From: G020353115 sp964389685
Lineage (GTDB): Bacteria; Bacteroidota; Bacteroidia; Bacteroidales; VadinHA17
Assembly: GCA_964389685.1 (NCBI GenBank)
Contig: CAYMFM010000016.1
Span: 1 to 64,000, forward strand
Reading direction: 5' to 3'
Length of the DNA stretch: 64,000 nt
In this document: one piece after another, positions 17,799 to 25,746 of the stretch
Layout: each line of letters begins with the position of its first letter
How positions within the stretch are numbered: position 1 is the first letter of the stretch
The notes under the pieces: model-generated
What the model was told of the DNA's origin: nothing
The model's database searches: none
What the model saw: the letters and a program-made list of their open reading frames with translations, nothing else
Made by a program: the position numbers and the translations under genes

Positions 17799-18836
17799 AT
17801 GAAAAATTTAATAATTGTAATTTCCTTATCCATCGTTACATTGGGATGTAAAAACGTCAAACCCGTAGAAGCGGATGATGCTTCTTCTGAAAAGAGATAC
17901 AAAACCACCGGCGAAGTGGAAAGGCTCAGTCCGGACCTGGATGCCATCATAAAAGCCGATGCACAGCTTGAGATCATCGCCGAAGGGTTTGAATGGTCGG
18001 AAGGACCGCTGTGGTTACCGGAACAGCAGTTGCTGATCTTTTCCGATATACCAGTCAATTCGGTCTTTCAATGGAATGAACAAGACAGCACTAAGCTGTA
18101 CCTGAAACCATCGGGATATACAGGGGATACTCCGCTATCGGGTGAGCCGGGGTCAAACGGACTGATCCTCGATCCGGAAGGCAGGCTGGTCCTGTGCCAG
18201 CACGGAGACCGTTGCATGGCGCGTATGGATGCTGACCTGCCTGCTCCCGAACCGAAATTTATCATCCTGTCGGATAATTTCGACAGCAAGCGGTTGAACA
18301 GTCCGAACGATGCGGTCTATAACAGCAAGGGGGAACTGTTCTTTACCGATCCGCCCTACGGGCTCGAACAGAACGTGAACGATCCGTCGAAAGAACTCGA
18401 TTTCCAGGGTGTCTACAAAGTTACGGTTGACGGTGAAACAATCCTATTGACCGATGAGTTGAGCCGTCCCAACGGGATCGCTTTCTCCCCGGATGAAAAG
18501 CACCTGTATGTTGCCAATTCAGATCCTGCGTTCGCCGTCTGGATGGTGTATGATGTCACACCGGAAAGCACCCTTGAAAACGGCAGGGTATTCTGCGATG
18601 CTACAGACCTGATCGGGAAAGAGAAGGGAGCACCCGATGGTCTGAAGGTGGACGGGCGGGGGAATCTGTTTGCCACCGGTCCTGGAGGAGTGTGGATCAT
18701 ATCACCGGAAGGGGAACACCTGGGAACCATTAAAACCGGAGAAGCAACCTCCAATTGTGCCTTCAATGAAGACCAGTCGGTGCTCTATATCACCGCCGAT
18801 ATGTACCTTATGCGGGTAAGAATAAGACCGTTATAA
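17799..18836 (+). CDS. SMP-30/gluconolactonase family lipoprotein
   Basis: This 345-residue protein is a six-bladed propeller of the SMP-30/gluconolactonase/LRE-like family, which hydrolyses sugar lactones with a bound divalent metal. The metal-ligand motifs are present: SEGPLW (Glu, about residue 67), LNSPNDAVY (Asn), RPNGIAFSPDEKHLYVANSD and the acidic KGAPDGLKVDGRGNLFATGP. The signal ends in lipobox TLGC (cysteine 17), so it should act in the periplasm or at the outer membrane. It is the most intact gene in this part of the decay zone. The stop codon lies in a short TTATAAGTTATATGTTATAA repeat. Confidence 0.9.
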   Translation: MKNLIIVISLSIVTLGCKNVKPVEADDASSEKRYKTTGEVERLSPDLDAIIKADAQLEIIAEGFEWSEGPLWLPEQQLLIFSDIPVNSVFQWNEQDSTKLYLKPSGYTGDTPLSGEPGSNGLILDPEGRLVLCQHGDRCMARMDADLPAPEPKFIILSDNFDSKRLNSPNDAVYNSKGELFFTDPPYGLEQNVNDPSKELDFQGVYKVTVDGETILLTDELSRPNGIAFSPDEKHLYVANSDPAFAVWMVYDVTPESTLENGRVFCDATDLIGKEKGAPDGLKVDGRGNLFATGPGGVWIISPEGEHLGTIKTGEATSNCAFNEDQSVLYITADMYLMRVRIRPL

Positions 18837-18895
18837 GTTATATGTTATAAGTTGAAATATTGAATAAATTTGAAGAAATCATAAAAGATCATACC

Positions 18896-19309
18896 ATGAA
18901 AACACACTATTTATTTCTATTTCTTTTTCTTTTTCTTCTGGGATGTTCGGTACAGAAGGAATTAGCATTCACTGAGGAGGATGCAAATTATACCAACAAA
19001 ACCGACAGCAAGGTGCGCAGTGTCCGGTTCAGGTACCTGGGTGAAGGGAACCGGGTGGAATTCAATTTCAGGGATCCGGTAAGTGGAGGCGGATTGACCA
19101 TTGATGAAAATTCTCTGATACTGCAATGTAAAAATTTTGGGCGATGGAGCGGTAACCGGTTGAGTTTTGATCAACCTACTTTCCCGTTTCAGTTTTATAT
19201 CCGCTATAAGATCCTGGTACATTCCGGAACCAGCACGGAATCAAGACACTGTGAGTTTGATCTTACCATCAACAAACCCGGATCATGGAGGGTGGAGGTG
19301 AACCATTGA
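18896..19309 (+). CDS. Lipoprotein of unknown function
   Basis: The 137-residue product starts at the ATG at 18896, where an unusually repetitive Leu/Phe signal (LFLFLFLFLLGC, cysteine 17) begins; the in-frame upstream start at 18860 would add a polar leader. The mature domain appears all-beta (VRFRYLGEGNRVEFNFRDP, FPFQFYIRYKILVHSG, HCEFDLTINKPGSWRVEV). I do not recognise a family. It follows the lactonase gene by 59 bases on the same strand and could share its transcript. Confidence 0.75.
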   Translation: MKTHYLFLFLFLFLLGCSVQKELAFTEEDANYTNKTDSKVRSVRFRYLGEGNRVEFNFRDPVSGGGLTIDENSLILQCKNFGRWSGNRLSFDQPTFPFQFYIRYKILVHSGTSTESRHCEFDLTINKPGSWRVEVNH

Positions 19310-19554
19310 GATCGGTTTTCGTTGTGCGGTAACGAAACCCGTTTCGTGAGTCGTAATTCGTTATTCGTCAAAATACCGATGGATTGATCAGGAAGGCTAA
19401 AAAGAATGAGAAAATTGAACCCAACTGCAGGCCTTGATTGAAATGGCAGAACCAATAGCAGGGAATTGCACTAACCCAACCAGAACCAGGTTTCCGAAAG
19501 ACGAATACCAATAGACGACCCGGGCTTCGTAACCGCATACCGACCGGCGATTCT

Positions 19555-19848
19555 TTAAAACTTTCCGACCGAAACCATCGTTTCTCCCCTGCTCATGGGT
19601 GGAGTAGCGATGATATAAAGTATAACACCGTCATAGGGTGCAACGATTTTTTGGATGGTATTTCCAAAATAATCGGTCAACTGTCCGACCAATTCGCCCT
19701 GTTGTACGTGGTCACCCCGGGAGACCAATGGAAAGAATAGCCCTTCATCCTGTTCAGAACGGATGATGGTATATTCCTGTACACAAACCGATTCAAACAA
19801 CAGTTCCGGTTCCCCGTCGATCTGTTGATTCTGGTTTTTAGCATTTCA
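19555..19848 (-). pseudogene. C-terminal fragment of an aspartoacylase/succinylglutamate desuccinylase family gene
   Basis: Only the C-terminal beta domain remains. FFPLVSRGDHVQQGELVGQL, TDYFGNTIQKIVAPYDGVIL and a final PPMSRGETMVSVG match the barrel-sandwich end of AstE/AspA-type M14 proteins (pattern V-x-x-G-x-x-x-G, D-x-F-G, A-P-x-D-G, G-E). The frame stays open upstream to about 19848, but the zinc-binding catalytic domain of some 200 residues is absent. The gene-free flank 19310-19554 holds nothing recognisable. Confidence 0.75.
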
Positions 19849-20001
19849 GGCTCCTTTCTGTTTCGTGGTTTTTAAATGTAGGTGATTGGTGGGATAAAAA
19901 CAAAAATAAGCTCCGTAAGAGCTTGCCTGGATGAGTGGAATTTCTTTAGGAGTAGGAATATATTTCACATTCAGCGGGTAGTTTTCATCTCAGATCACTG
20001 A

Positions 20002-20052
20002 CTCGTACCACGAACTGCCACCAGCACAAACTACCTGCAGTCGTAGTACGAG
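20002..20052. repeat. 51-base repeat with CTCGTAC/GTACGAG ends, copy 1
   Basis: It begins CTCGTACCACGAACTGCC and ends CAGTCGTAGTACGAG. Copies of identical length lie at 24366-24416 and 25890-25940. It sits in the gene-free stretch 19849-20386, which also holds a small GACTTTAAAAGTCGC-type dyad near 20170-20190 and nothing else that I recognise. Confidence 0.75.
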
Positions 20053-20386
20053 ATCATTGATGAAAAACTCACCGGGTGACCCGGAGTCACACGGTGAGTA
20101 TGCTCTCGTCAGGTATTCCAATTGTTCATCTGGTTTATCTGCGAGATTTGAATAACCCAAGACCAATGTAGGGCGACTTTTAAAGTCGCTCATTAGTCGA
20201 CTTGGAGAGTCGACCTACATGCTTTCAGGATTACCCGAAAGGATCGGAACAGTGTGAACCAATTTTAAGCTCCAGCGGCATTCCTGGCTGGGAGCGTAAG
20301 ATAACAGCCAGGGTGACCCGCAGCGGACTGAAGCCCTGGATATATTTTTCAGATAACCGGATTTTGTTATAAATTTGCAGCCTACT

Positions 20387-20468
20387 GGTCCAGTATCCGC
20401 CTTCTTCGCTTAATGGCGAATACGGCGGACATGGCTCAGTGGATACCTGGCTGGTGTGATCCAGCCAG
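20387..20468 (+). pseudogene. Degenerate tRNA-Arg copy split by a palindrome
   Basis: Three blocks of the neighbouring tRNA-Arg recur in order: GGTCCAGTA (20387-20395), GCTCAGTGGATA (20434-20445) and CCTGGCTGG (20446-20454). Between the first two sits a hairpin of about 36 bases with arms TCCGCC/GGCGGA and TTCGC/GCGAA. The anticodon arm is missing. The last block forms an 8-base stem with CCAGCCAG (20461-20468), which is the inverse of the acceptor/T-arm end of the intact tRNA. Confidence 0.5.
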
Positions 20469-20479
20469 ATAAAATATAA

Positions 20480-20552
20480 GGTCCAGTAGCTCAGTGGATA
20501 GAGCAACAGTCTTCTAAACTGTAGGTCCCAGGTTCGACCCCTGGCTGGATCA
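20480..20552 (+). tRNA. tRNA-Arg (anticodon TCT)
   Basis: All arms pair: acceptor GGTCCAG with CTGGATC (one G-T pair), D-arm GCTC/GAGC with AGTGGATA loop, anticodon stem ACAGT/ACTGT with loop CTTCTAA giving anticodon TCT, and T-arm CCAGG/CCTGG with loop TTCGACC. The discriminator base is A and CCA is not encoded. The gene stands alone and is followed by a terminator. Confidence 0.96.
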
Positions 20553-20565
20553 CTAAATTAATAGT

Positions 20566-20597
20566 AAAGCGATTGATTATCAATCGCTTTTGTTTTT
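20566..20597 (+). terminator. Rho-independent terminator of tRNA-Arg
   Basis: AAAGCGATTG-ATTAT-CAATCGCTTT is a 10-base perfect stem followed by TGTTTTTTT. It begins 13 bases after the tRNA. Confidence 0.85.
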
Positions 20598-20630
20598 TTG
20601 GCCTTTTAGCCTTGTTTCTAAAACTAATTT

Positions 20631-20852
20631 TTGAAAGCAATGCCTTTAATTGGTATAGTTGTTGGTTGTCGAAATAATAAAGTTACAAAAAAATACTTTA
20701 CATTAACAACAGTTGGATACGGTGATATATACCCAATTACAATAGGTGGAAAGATATTTACATTTATTATTTTAATAATTGGATTAGGAATTATTGCAGT
20801 CCCAACAGGTCTCTTTACATCAGCACTTTCAAAAACCAGAAAGCAGGATTAA
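20631..20852 (+). pseudogene. Pore fragment of a voltage-type potassium channel
   Basis: From about 20688 the frame encodes the selectivity filter and last helix of a two- or six-helix potassium channel: YFTLTTVGYGDIYPIT (filter TVGYGD) followed by FTFIILIIGLGIIAVPTGLF and a short cytoplasmic tail SALSKTRKQD. The voltage-sensing or first helices are missing and the codons before the filter are not channel-like, so this is a 3' remnant. It lies just after the tRNA terminator. Confidence 0.8.
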
Positions 20853-20944
20853 AAAGGTAGGCAATATGGGCTCTCCTTAGTCTCCGGGATGGGATGTGCC
20901 GCATTTTATGGTGTGTTGCTTTTATAAGACAAATGTCAATTACC

Positions 20945-21124
20945 TTATACTTTCTCAACTACCAATATAAAATCAACTTTTGCCGTAGCACCCATACCCA
21001 GAAATACTGGCCGGACATTGGGAATGATGGAAATAACATCCCCTTCTAACTTATTGATAAAATTTTCAATTCTTTCCTGCATCGTGTCACTTTTGACATC
21101 GATGCGGTGTACACGGTATTTCAT
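20945..21124 (-). CDS. Conserved-looking 59-residue protein
   Basis: An ATG at 21124 opens a 59-codon frame with balanced composition: MKYRVHRIDVKSDTMQERIE, then LEGDVISIIPNVRPVFLGMG and a final VDFILVVEKV. The alternation of an amphipathic helix between strands suggests a small alpha/beta fold like short DUF4177-type proteins; the assignment is tentative. No signal peptide is present, so it should be cytoplasmic. There is no Shine-Dalgarno sequence, as is common in Bacteroidota. It is the only intact-looking frame between the channel remnant and the repeat block. Confidence 0.6.
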   Translation of the reverse strand: MKYRVHRIDVKSDTMQERIENFINKLEGDVISIIPNVRPVFLGMGATAKVDFILVVEKV

Positions 21125-21269
21125 GGTGTTGGTTTTATTTTTTATTTCAAATTTAGAACAAAATGGTAAGTAAATGTCTCAATGTTTTTGAAAAAAAGGT
21201 TTCGCACCTGCCTGCCGGCAGGCACGGCCTACGGAGCGATGATTGGTCTTTTCTAATGCACCTTTGCTA

Positions 21270-21452
21270 CCAACGTTTTGCTCCGCTGGAGCAAAAAGAG
21301 AACGGATAACATGACAATCTATAGAATCATCACTCCATAGATGTGTCACGTTGGTAACTAAACGATTTTCGGATTTATTCCCGCTCCAGCGGAGCGGTAT
21401 GTTGGTAAAATAACAGGCCACCACATTCACATCGCTCCGGAGGAGCGAAACC
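21270..21452 (-). repeat. Dispersed element with GCTCC/GGAGC palindromes, copy 1
   Basis: Hairpins TTTTGCTCCGCTGGAGCAAAA (21278-21298, read as TTTTGCTCC-GCT-GGAGCAAAA), CCGCTCCAGCGGAGCGG and TCGCTCCGGAGGAGCGA punctuate the element, with CTACCAACGTT- and GTTGGTAA-type text between. The reverse complement matches 58045-58270 in order (GCGATGTGAATGTGGTG..., TACCAAC...CCGCTCCGCTGGAGCGG). It is noncoding. A GCCTGCCGGCAGGC palindrome lies beside it at 21209-21229. Confidence 0.65.
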
Positions 21453-21585
21453 ATAATATAAAAATCATTCCGTTATTTTTGACAATCGATCGGCAATTCT
21501 CGTTGAAAGGTCTGCTGCAAATCGGTCCAGGGAGCGTTTTCCCGCTGAATAGCCTTGCAGGACCGGTATATTTTTGCTCGACAAA

Positions 21586-21706
21586 ACCCAGGGCTACCCC
21601 TGTGAAATAGAGACATTCCCAAACGAGCTGCTAAAGAGAAACTATCTTTAACCCAAGGACGTACAGTTCCAACGAAACGTTATTTCACGGGGCCGCCCCG
21701 GGCTGA
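21586..21706. repeat. Dispersed inverted-repeat element (GTGAAATA family), copy C
   Basis: Arms CCCAGGGCTACCCCTGTGAA and TATTTCACGGGGCCGCCCCG enclose about 75 bases. It is related to the copies at 16449-16675, 53780-53935 and 61142-61214. Downstream to 21936 there is a CTGCCTGCCGGCAGGCAAGG palindrome (about 21727-21750) and AT-rich DNA. Confidence 0.6.
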
Positions 21707-21945
21707 TATCTTTCGCTCCTGCCTGTCCCTGCCTGCCGGCAGGCAAGGCGGCTGGCAGGCCTTCAGAGCTCTCAATGATACAGCTATATCAATAGCAAAA
21801 ACAAAAGAAAGATTCAGCGTATTTATCGGATATTATAAAGATACTTTTTGGGTAAACATAAAATAACAGCGGCTAATGCATGCAAAACCAATTGCTTTAT
21901 TAACTTTATGAAGCAAATCAGCTTTAACTTTTAACTTTGATAATC

Positions 21946-22344
21946 ATGAAACAAAAAAACAGAATTTGGATTTACCCATCGTTTGTAATAATGGGATTTT
22001 TACTACTGCTTGCAACTAGTTGTGAAAAAGATAGCACCTCTCCTGACTATGCAAGTAAAGTTACAGGTACATATTATGGGACAGTGACTGTAGTTGGAAC
22101 AGGAAGTGTATCAGGCTCCTCAAAACTGACTAAAAGTTCAGACAAAGTAGTTAATCTGGTAATTACAATAGGTTCAAGCAGCATTCCCCTGAATGGAATC
22201 GACGTCAGTAAGTCTGGAGGCACTATTTATTATTTGAATTACACTGACGCTAGTGGCTCGTTCTCAGGTACAGTCAATGGAAATAGTCTTACATGGACTT
22301 TAACCGATGGTAGTGATACGATTACATTTAGTGGTACAAGATAA
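21946..22344 (+). CDS. Lipoprotein of unknown function
   Basis: The 132-residue product has a long signal ending in lipobox ATSC (cysteine 26), then a Ser/Gly/Thr-rich beta domain (VTGTYYGTVTVVGTGSVSG, GGTIYYLNYTDASGSFSG, SLTWTLTDGSDTITFSGT). The final strands resemble the lipocalin-like or DUF4840-type beta domains in small Bacteroidota lipoproteins. I start at the ATG at 21946 because the longer frame begins at a TTG. Codon use is more A/T-rich than in the core genes. The flank 22345-22582 is gene-free and contains TTAACAATTAACAAATAG and an AGGCATTTAAGGCA-type repeat (22540-22575). Confidence 0.75.
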   Translation: MKQKNRIWIYPSFVIMGFLLLLATSCEKDSTSPDYASKVTGTYYGTVTVVGTGSVSGSSKLTKSSDKVVNLVITIGSSSIPLNGIDVSKSGGTIYYLNYTDASGSFSGTVNGNSLTWTLTDGSDTITFSGTR

Positions 22345-22582
22345 ATCAATCCTCCAAGGATTTCATTACTCTGTTCAACAACCTAAATTATAGTACTTTA
22401 GCTAGTTGAATATTTATATCATAATGCCAATCGAACATCATTTAATCGTGAGGAAGTTCAATAGCACAACGGGTTAACTTATTAACAATTAACAAATAGC
22501 TATTACCCACTGAGGAATTCTATTGTTTTCAGGTATTTAAGGCAATTTAGGCAATTGAGGCATTCAAGGCATTTGTAAATTC

Positions 22583-22965
22583 TTAATCTTCCTGCTTCTT
22601 CAGAATATAATATCCGGCTCCTGCATCGTAATGCAGTTTACTGACGTTTCCTTCCTCTTCTACAAACGAAATGAAAGAATTACCCAGCGCCCATTTCTTA
22701 TCCCCGGAATAGTCAAGGGTGTCTATGCTCCCATAAAGTTCAATGGTCAATATCTCTTCACCGGCATCAATAATTACCTCCATGTCTCTTCCTGTTCTAT
22801 GGCCCTGAGCAATGTATCCCTTGGGTATTCAAAAAAAGCATATTCACCGAACGAGGGCATTTCGGTATAGCCCTTTATTCCTGAAGTATGGTTCAAACGC
22901 TGTTCAATGGTGACTTCCCTGCCTTTTGTGTCAAAATCCAGGTATTCGGTGATATCATCCCCTCC
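22583..22965 (-). pseudogene. Serine hydrolase (beta-lactamase fold) pseudogene
   Basis: The upstream part (about 22965-22790) has YLDFDTKGREVTIEQRLNHT and the conserved NHTSGI motif of beta-lactamase-fold serine hydrolases. The downstream part (22783-22583) encodes a C-terminal beta domain (GNSFISFVEEEGNVSKLHYD, AGAGYYILKKQ) found after the catalytic domain in Bacteroidota members. The catalytic SxxK region and most of the enzyme are missing, and the two parts are in different frames. The 5' break coincides with a GCCTGCCTGCCGGC-type palindrome at 23011-23036. Confidence 0.75.
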
Positions 22966-23122
22966 ATAGGAGTGGCATGTTAGTAACCCAAGGTGAGCGA
23001 ACGGATGTGAGCGCCTGCCTGCCGGCGAGACAGGTAATCCTGGGAAATGGAACCGGAAATGAAATCGCCGAAACTGAAAACCTGGATTGTTGTAGATGTG
23101 TTTTATTCTTCTACAGGAATCC

Positions 23123-23644
23123 CTATCGTTCAACACCCAGCTCATCAAGGACCAGAGAATTGATATTCTTGCTATCCGGTGCGGTAAAGACGACCGACCC
23201 TTTGCTGATGTCAAGGATGTAAGTGAAACCTCCCCGGGTAGCAACGTTATCAATTGCTTTCTGCACCTTTTCATAGATGGGTTGCAGGAGCTCATAGTTC
23301 CGCTGCTGCAATTGCTGATTGGCATTTTGCTGAAAATTATAGATCTTTTCCCTCATTTCCATAATCTCAGATTCCTTGGTTTTCTTAATGAGTTCAGAAT
23401 AGTTCTCCTGGTTCGTTTCATAATCATTCTCCAGGTTGTTCAATTCAACCTGCATATTCTCCAACATCACTTCAAGCTCTTTCGTGTCTTTTTCCAGCAA
23501 TAGCTGGGCACTGTCACTTTCCGGCATTGCGGAGACTATTTCAATCACATTGACGTGACCGATCTTAAGCTGGTCCTGTGCAAAAAGGTTCTGACCACTT
23601 AACATCAAAATAAACCCGGATAGAAAAAAAAACATCTTTTTCAT
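23123..23644 (-). CDS. OmpH/Skp family periplasmic chaperone
   Basis: This 173-residue protein has a signal peptide ending in LFAQ (residue 22), then the Skp/OmpH pattern: a first strand with IGHVNVIEIVSAMPESD, a long coiled-coil (~40-130, ELEVMLENMQVELNNLENDY) and a returning strand region (GGFTYILDISKGSVVFTAPD). Skp-like trimers hold unfolded outer-membrane proteins in the periplasm. Length is normal. In Bacteroidota such genes often lie beside bamA; here it stands alone in the decay zone. Confidence 0.92.
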   Translation of the reverse strand: MKKMFFFLSGFILMLSGQNLFAQDQLKIGHVNVIEIVSAMPESDSAQLLLEKDTKELEVMLENMQVELNNLENDYETNQENYSELIKKTKESEIMEMREKIYNFQQNANQQLQQRNYELLQPIYEKVQKAIDNVATRGGFTYILDISKGSVVFTAPDSKNINSLVLDELGVER

Positions 23645-24365
23645 ATGATTAATTTTTAGGGCCAGTTCGGTATATTGTACAATGCTAACTATGAGTTTAG
23701 AATTTTATTTCCTGGAATTTTAGTGAACTTTTTGTGATTTCGTGTTTTAGTAACGCACGGTTAGTGGCAGTTTTCGTTTCTAAAATCTTGCCACAAAAAC
23801 ACAAAGACACGAAATCCGCAAAAAGAAAACCAGTGATAACTTACAACTTTCAGTATATATCGAACTCGCGTTATTATAAGCAAAATGGGATTGGTTTCCT
23901 GTAAAAATAGAGGTATTCCAGGTACAAAACAAAGCCTGAAAGTTAAAAAAGCTTAAAGTGAGGATATTAGCTGCTATAAATAAAAAGGTGTTGTAAGACC
24001 CGTCAGTGTCTATTTGACCTGACGGTGTCTGATCTGATTTTAAATCAAATACCCGTAATCGTGCTTCTCAGCCGGCAAATGAACATTTTCCACCTTATGC
24101 TCAGCATGATAGAGTGCATATACTCTTTGGATGTATGGGTATTCAACGCGCGGTGTATTCCTTGTCCAGTCTCCCCCATTGGAGATCAGCAACAGGGGCC
24201 CGGGAGCGCACAGGGCAGCAATCTCAACATTGTTGGTCTGTAAAGATTTCCCGTAACGTAAAAACCCGGGAAGCTTTCAATGGCAATATTCTCCACAATA
24301 TATCAAGATTTAATGAGGCATTTAAGTCATTTTAGGCAATTGAGGCACTTAAGGCAATCTAAAAA

Positions 24366-24416
24366 CTCGTACCACGAACTGCCACCAGCACAAACTGCCC
24401 GCAGTCGTAGTACGAG
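24366..24416. repeat. 51-base repeat with CTCGTAC/GTACGAG ends, copy 2
   Basis: It is nearly identical to copy 1 at 20002-20052 (CTCGTACCACGAACTGCCAC ... GCAGTCGTAGTACGAG). The preceding 55 bases repeat the motif AGGCA(T/A)TT(A/T)AGGCAATTGAGGCA also seen at 22540-22575. The rest of the gene-free stretch 23645-24442 holds a CCACAAAAACACAAAGACACG low-complexity tract near 23790 and a CTGACGG/GACCTGACGG repeat at 24001-24027. Confidence 0.75.
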
Positions 24417-24442
24417 TGTTCTCTACTATGCTTTACTGATCC

Positions 24443-24532
24443 TTATCCTTCCGTTGTTCCTGGTCTGTGCGCAACGAGCCGGTTATAGAGCCACGCAAAG
24501 ATAGCACCTCCGATGAGCCCGTCGGCAAATGC
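24443..24532 (-). pseudogene. Short C-terminal fragment of a small membrane protein
   Basis: A 29-codon open stretch reads AFADGLIGGAIFAWLYNRLV plus a short hydrophilic tail, the typical last transmembrane helix of small Bacteroidota membrane proteins. A stop lies just upstream and no start exists. The fragment is too short to identify the family. Confidence 0.4.
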
Positions 24533-24552
24533 CTATATGTTCAATTTCATAC

Positions 24553-25113
24553 CTATTCTGTTTCTTCCGGTTCAGTTTGTTCTTCAGTTTCCTCAGCTTC
24601 TCCCATTTCAGCTTCTCCTTCATCCTCCTCCGCTTCGTCATAGGAGGAAGTATTAATAATGGATAGATACACAATTTTCCAATCTCCTTCAATTTTCTCT
24701 AAAAATTCCACATGGATGCTTTTATTGACAGATTCACCTTCATCATTAAAGGATTCATTATCAAAAACAGCCCAGGCGCAATCTTCGTACACTTTAATTT
24801 TGTAATTCGTCTTTACCTCGGGATTTTTAACCGGTTCAGGATTACTCTCAAAAGCTTCTTTCATCGCCTGGCTCGATTCTTCCCATCCGGTGAAATAACC
24901 ATACATGGATTTAGTGGCTCCTATCCGTACGAGTGTTTCATCCTGGAGGCAGGTTGCTGCCCAGCGGTCAAAATCCCTGGCGTAATAGGCATTGGATTCT
25001 TCTTCTATAACAGCTTTGATAGCTTCTTTTTCTTTTTCGATGTCGATCGTTTCCTCGCAGGATATTCCTGCAAGAACAACAAGAATGATTAATGGAATTA
25101 AATACTTTTTCAT
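24553..25113 (-). CDS. NTF2/SnoaL-like lipoprotein with acidic tail
   Basis: The 186-residue product has lipobox GISC (cysteine 19). Residues ~30-150 resemble an NTF2-like/SnoaL-like cone: KEAIKAVIEEESNAYYARDF, RWAATCLQDETLVRIGATKS, YEDCAWAVFDNESFND and HVEFLEKIEGDWKIVYLSII. The domain in this family often binds small ligands or acts as an uncharacterised lyase; no catalytic assignment is possible. The C-terminal ~35 residues are a Glu-rich tail (EEDEGEAEMGEAEETEEQTE) with degenerate GAGGAAG codons, probably disordered. It has no operon partner. Confidence 0.82.
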   Translation of the reverse strand: MKKYLIPLIILVVLAGISCEETIDIEKEKEAIKAVIEEESNAYYARDFDRWAATCLQDETLVRIGATKSMYGYFTGWEESSQAMKEAFESNPEPVKNPEVKTNYKIKVYEDCAWAVFDNESFNDEGESVNKSIHVEFLEKIEGDWKIVYLSIINTSSYDEAEEDEGEAEMGEAEETEEQTEPEETE

Positions 25114-25373
25114 GGTTTGGTTGTTTTAAGGTTTATACTAAATGACTGTTTCTAATAAAATGCACTGATCCCCTGCTATTTACAGGTAAACAGGTGCATT
25201 GCATATATAATAGGGACAATTGTTATCTGGTTCGGATAAACAAAGGTACAGCATTTAACCATAAATGACAATATACAATTGTTAGAATATTTCTCATCAC
25301 CAACTGGCGGTTCGAAATGACAGGGAAACCGGTCGTGCCCCGGCTTTTCCACAGGAATCCCTCGGGAAAGTCC

Positions 25374-25515
25374 GGGGTACGACTATTGAGGTTCTGAATA
25401 CTCGTCGCCCCAGCTGTAGTGGAGCGACGAGAAGCTGGGCATGCCCCGATTTCAACTCGGGGTACGACTATTGAGGTTCCGAATACTCGTCGCCCCAGCT
25501 CAAGTGGAGCGACGA
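25374..25515. repeat. Tandem repeat, two units of about 85 bases
   Basis: GGGGTACGACTATTGAGGTT begins at 25374 and again at 25459, with the shared end GGAGCGACGA at 25430 and 25515. Each unit contains the stem CGTCGCC...GGAGCGACG; a GCCCCGATTTCAACTCGGGG hairpin (25443-25462) separates them. A partial third GTGCCCCGG precedes at 25336. Noncoding. Confidence 0.65.
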
Positions 25516-25642
25516 TGGGGTTGTTTTGAACAAATTTCAATGATGTTTGTTTATATACTATAACGTTTAAAACAAAGATTGCAATTGTTCAGGTTATTCT
25601 TCCTCCAGCGGAGTAGGTTAGTTGTTGTTGGTTTATAGGAGG

Positions 25643-25676
25643 AAAGGGAGCCATCCTGCGGGATGCTCCCTTTTTT
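25643..25676 (+). terminator. Orphan rho-independent terminator
   Basis: AAAGGGAGC...GCTCCCTTT with inner ATCC/GGAT forms a strong stem followed by six T. No intact plus-strand gene lies upstream for more than 3 kb, so it may end an unannotated small RNA or be left from a lost gene. Confidence 0.65.
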
Positions 25677-25746
25677 CTTGACTAACACACCCCTCCCATA
25701 AGGGATCCCTAATTTATTATTGAGGGTTGCAATCTTCTCGTACATA

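Noticed and set aside
19990..20193. 67-codon frame over the 51-base repeat
   Set aside because: It is made of repeat DNA and has no counterpart at the other two copies.
21179..21454. 91-codon minus-strand frame, with a similar translation at 58053-58358
   Set aside because: The similarity comes from the shared GCTCC-palindrome repeat; stops and frames are not conserved between copies.
22977..23503. Plus-strand frames of 81 and 135 codons
   Set aside because: They are opposite the OmpH/Skp gene and the serine hydrolase remnant; no coherent protein.
24025..24504. Three overlapping plus-strand frames of about 73 codons
   Set aside because: Low-quality translations in decayed intergenic DNA containing repeats.
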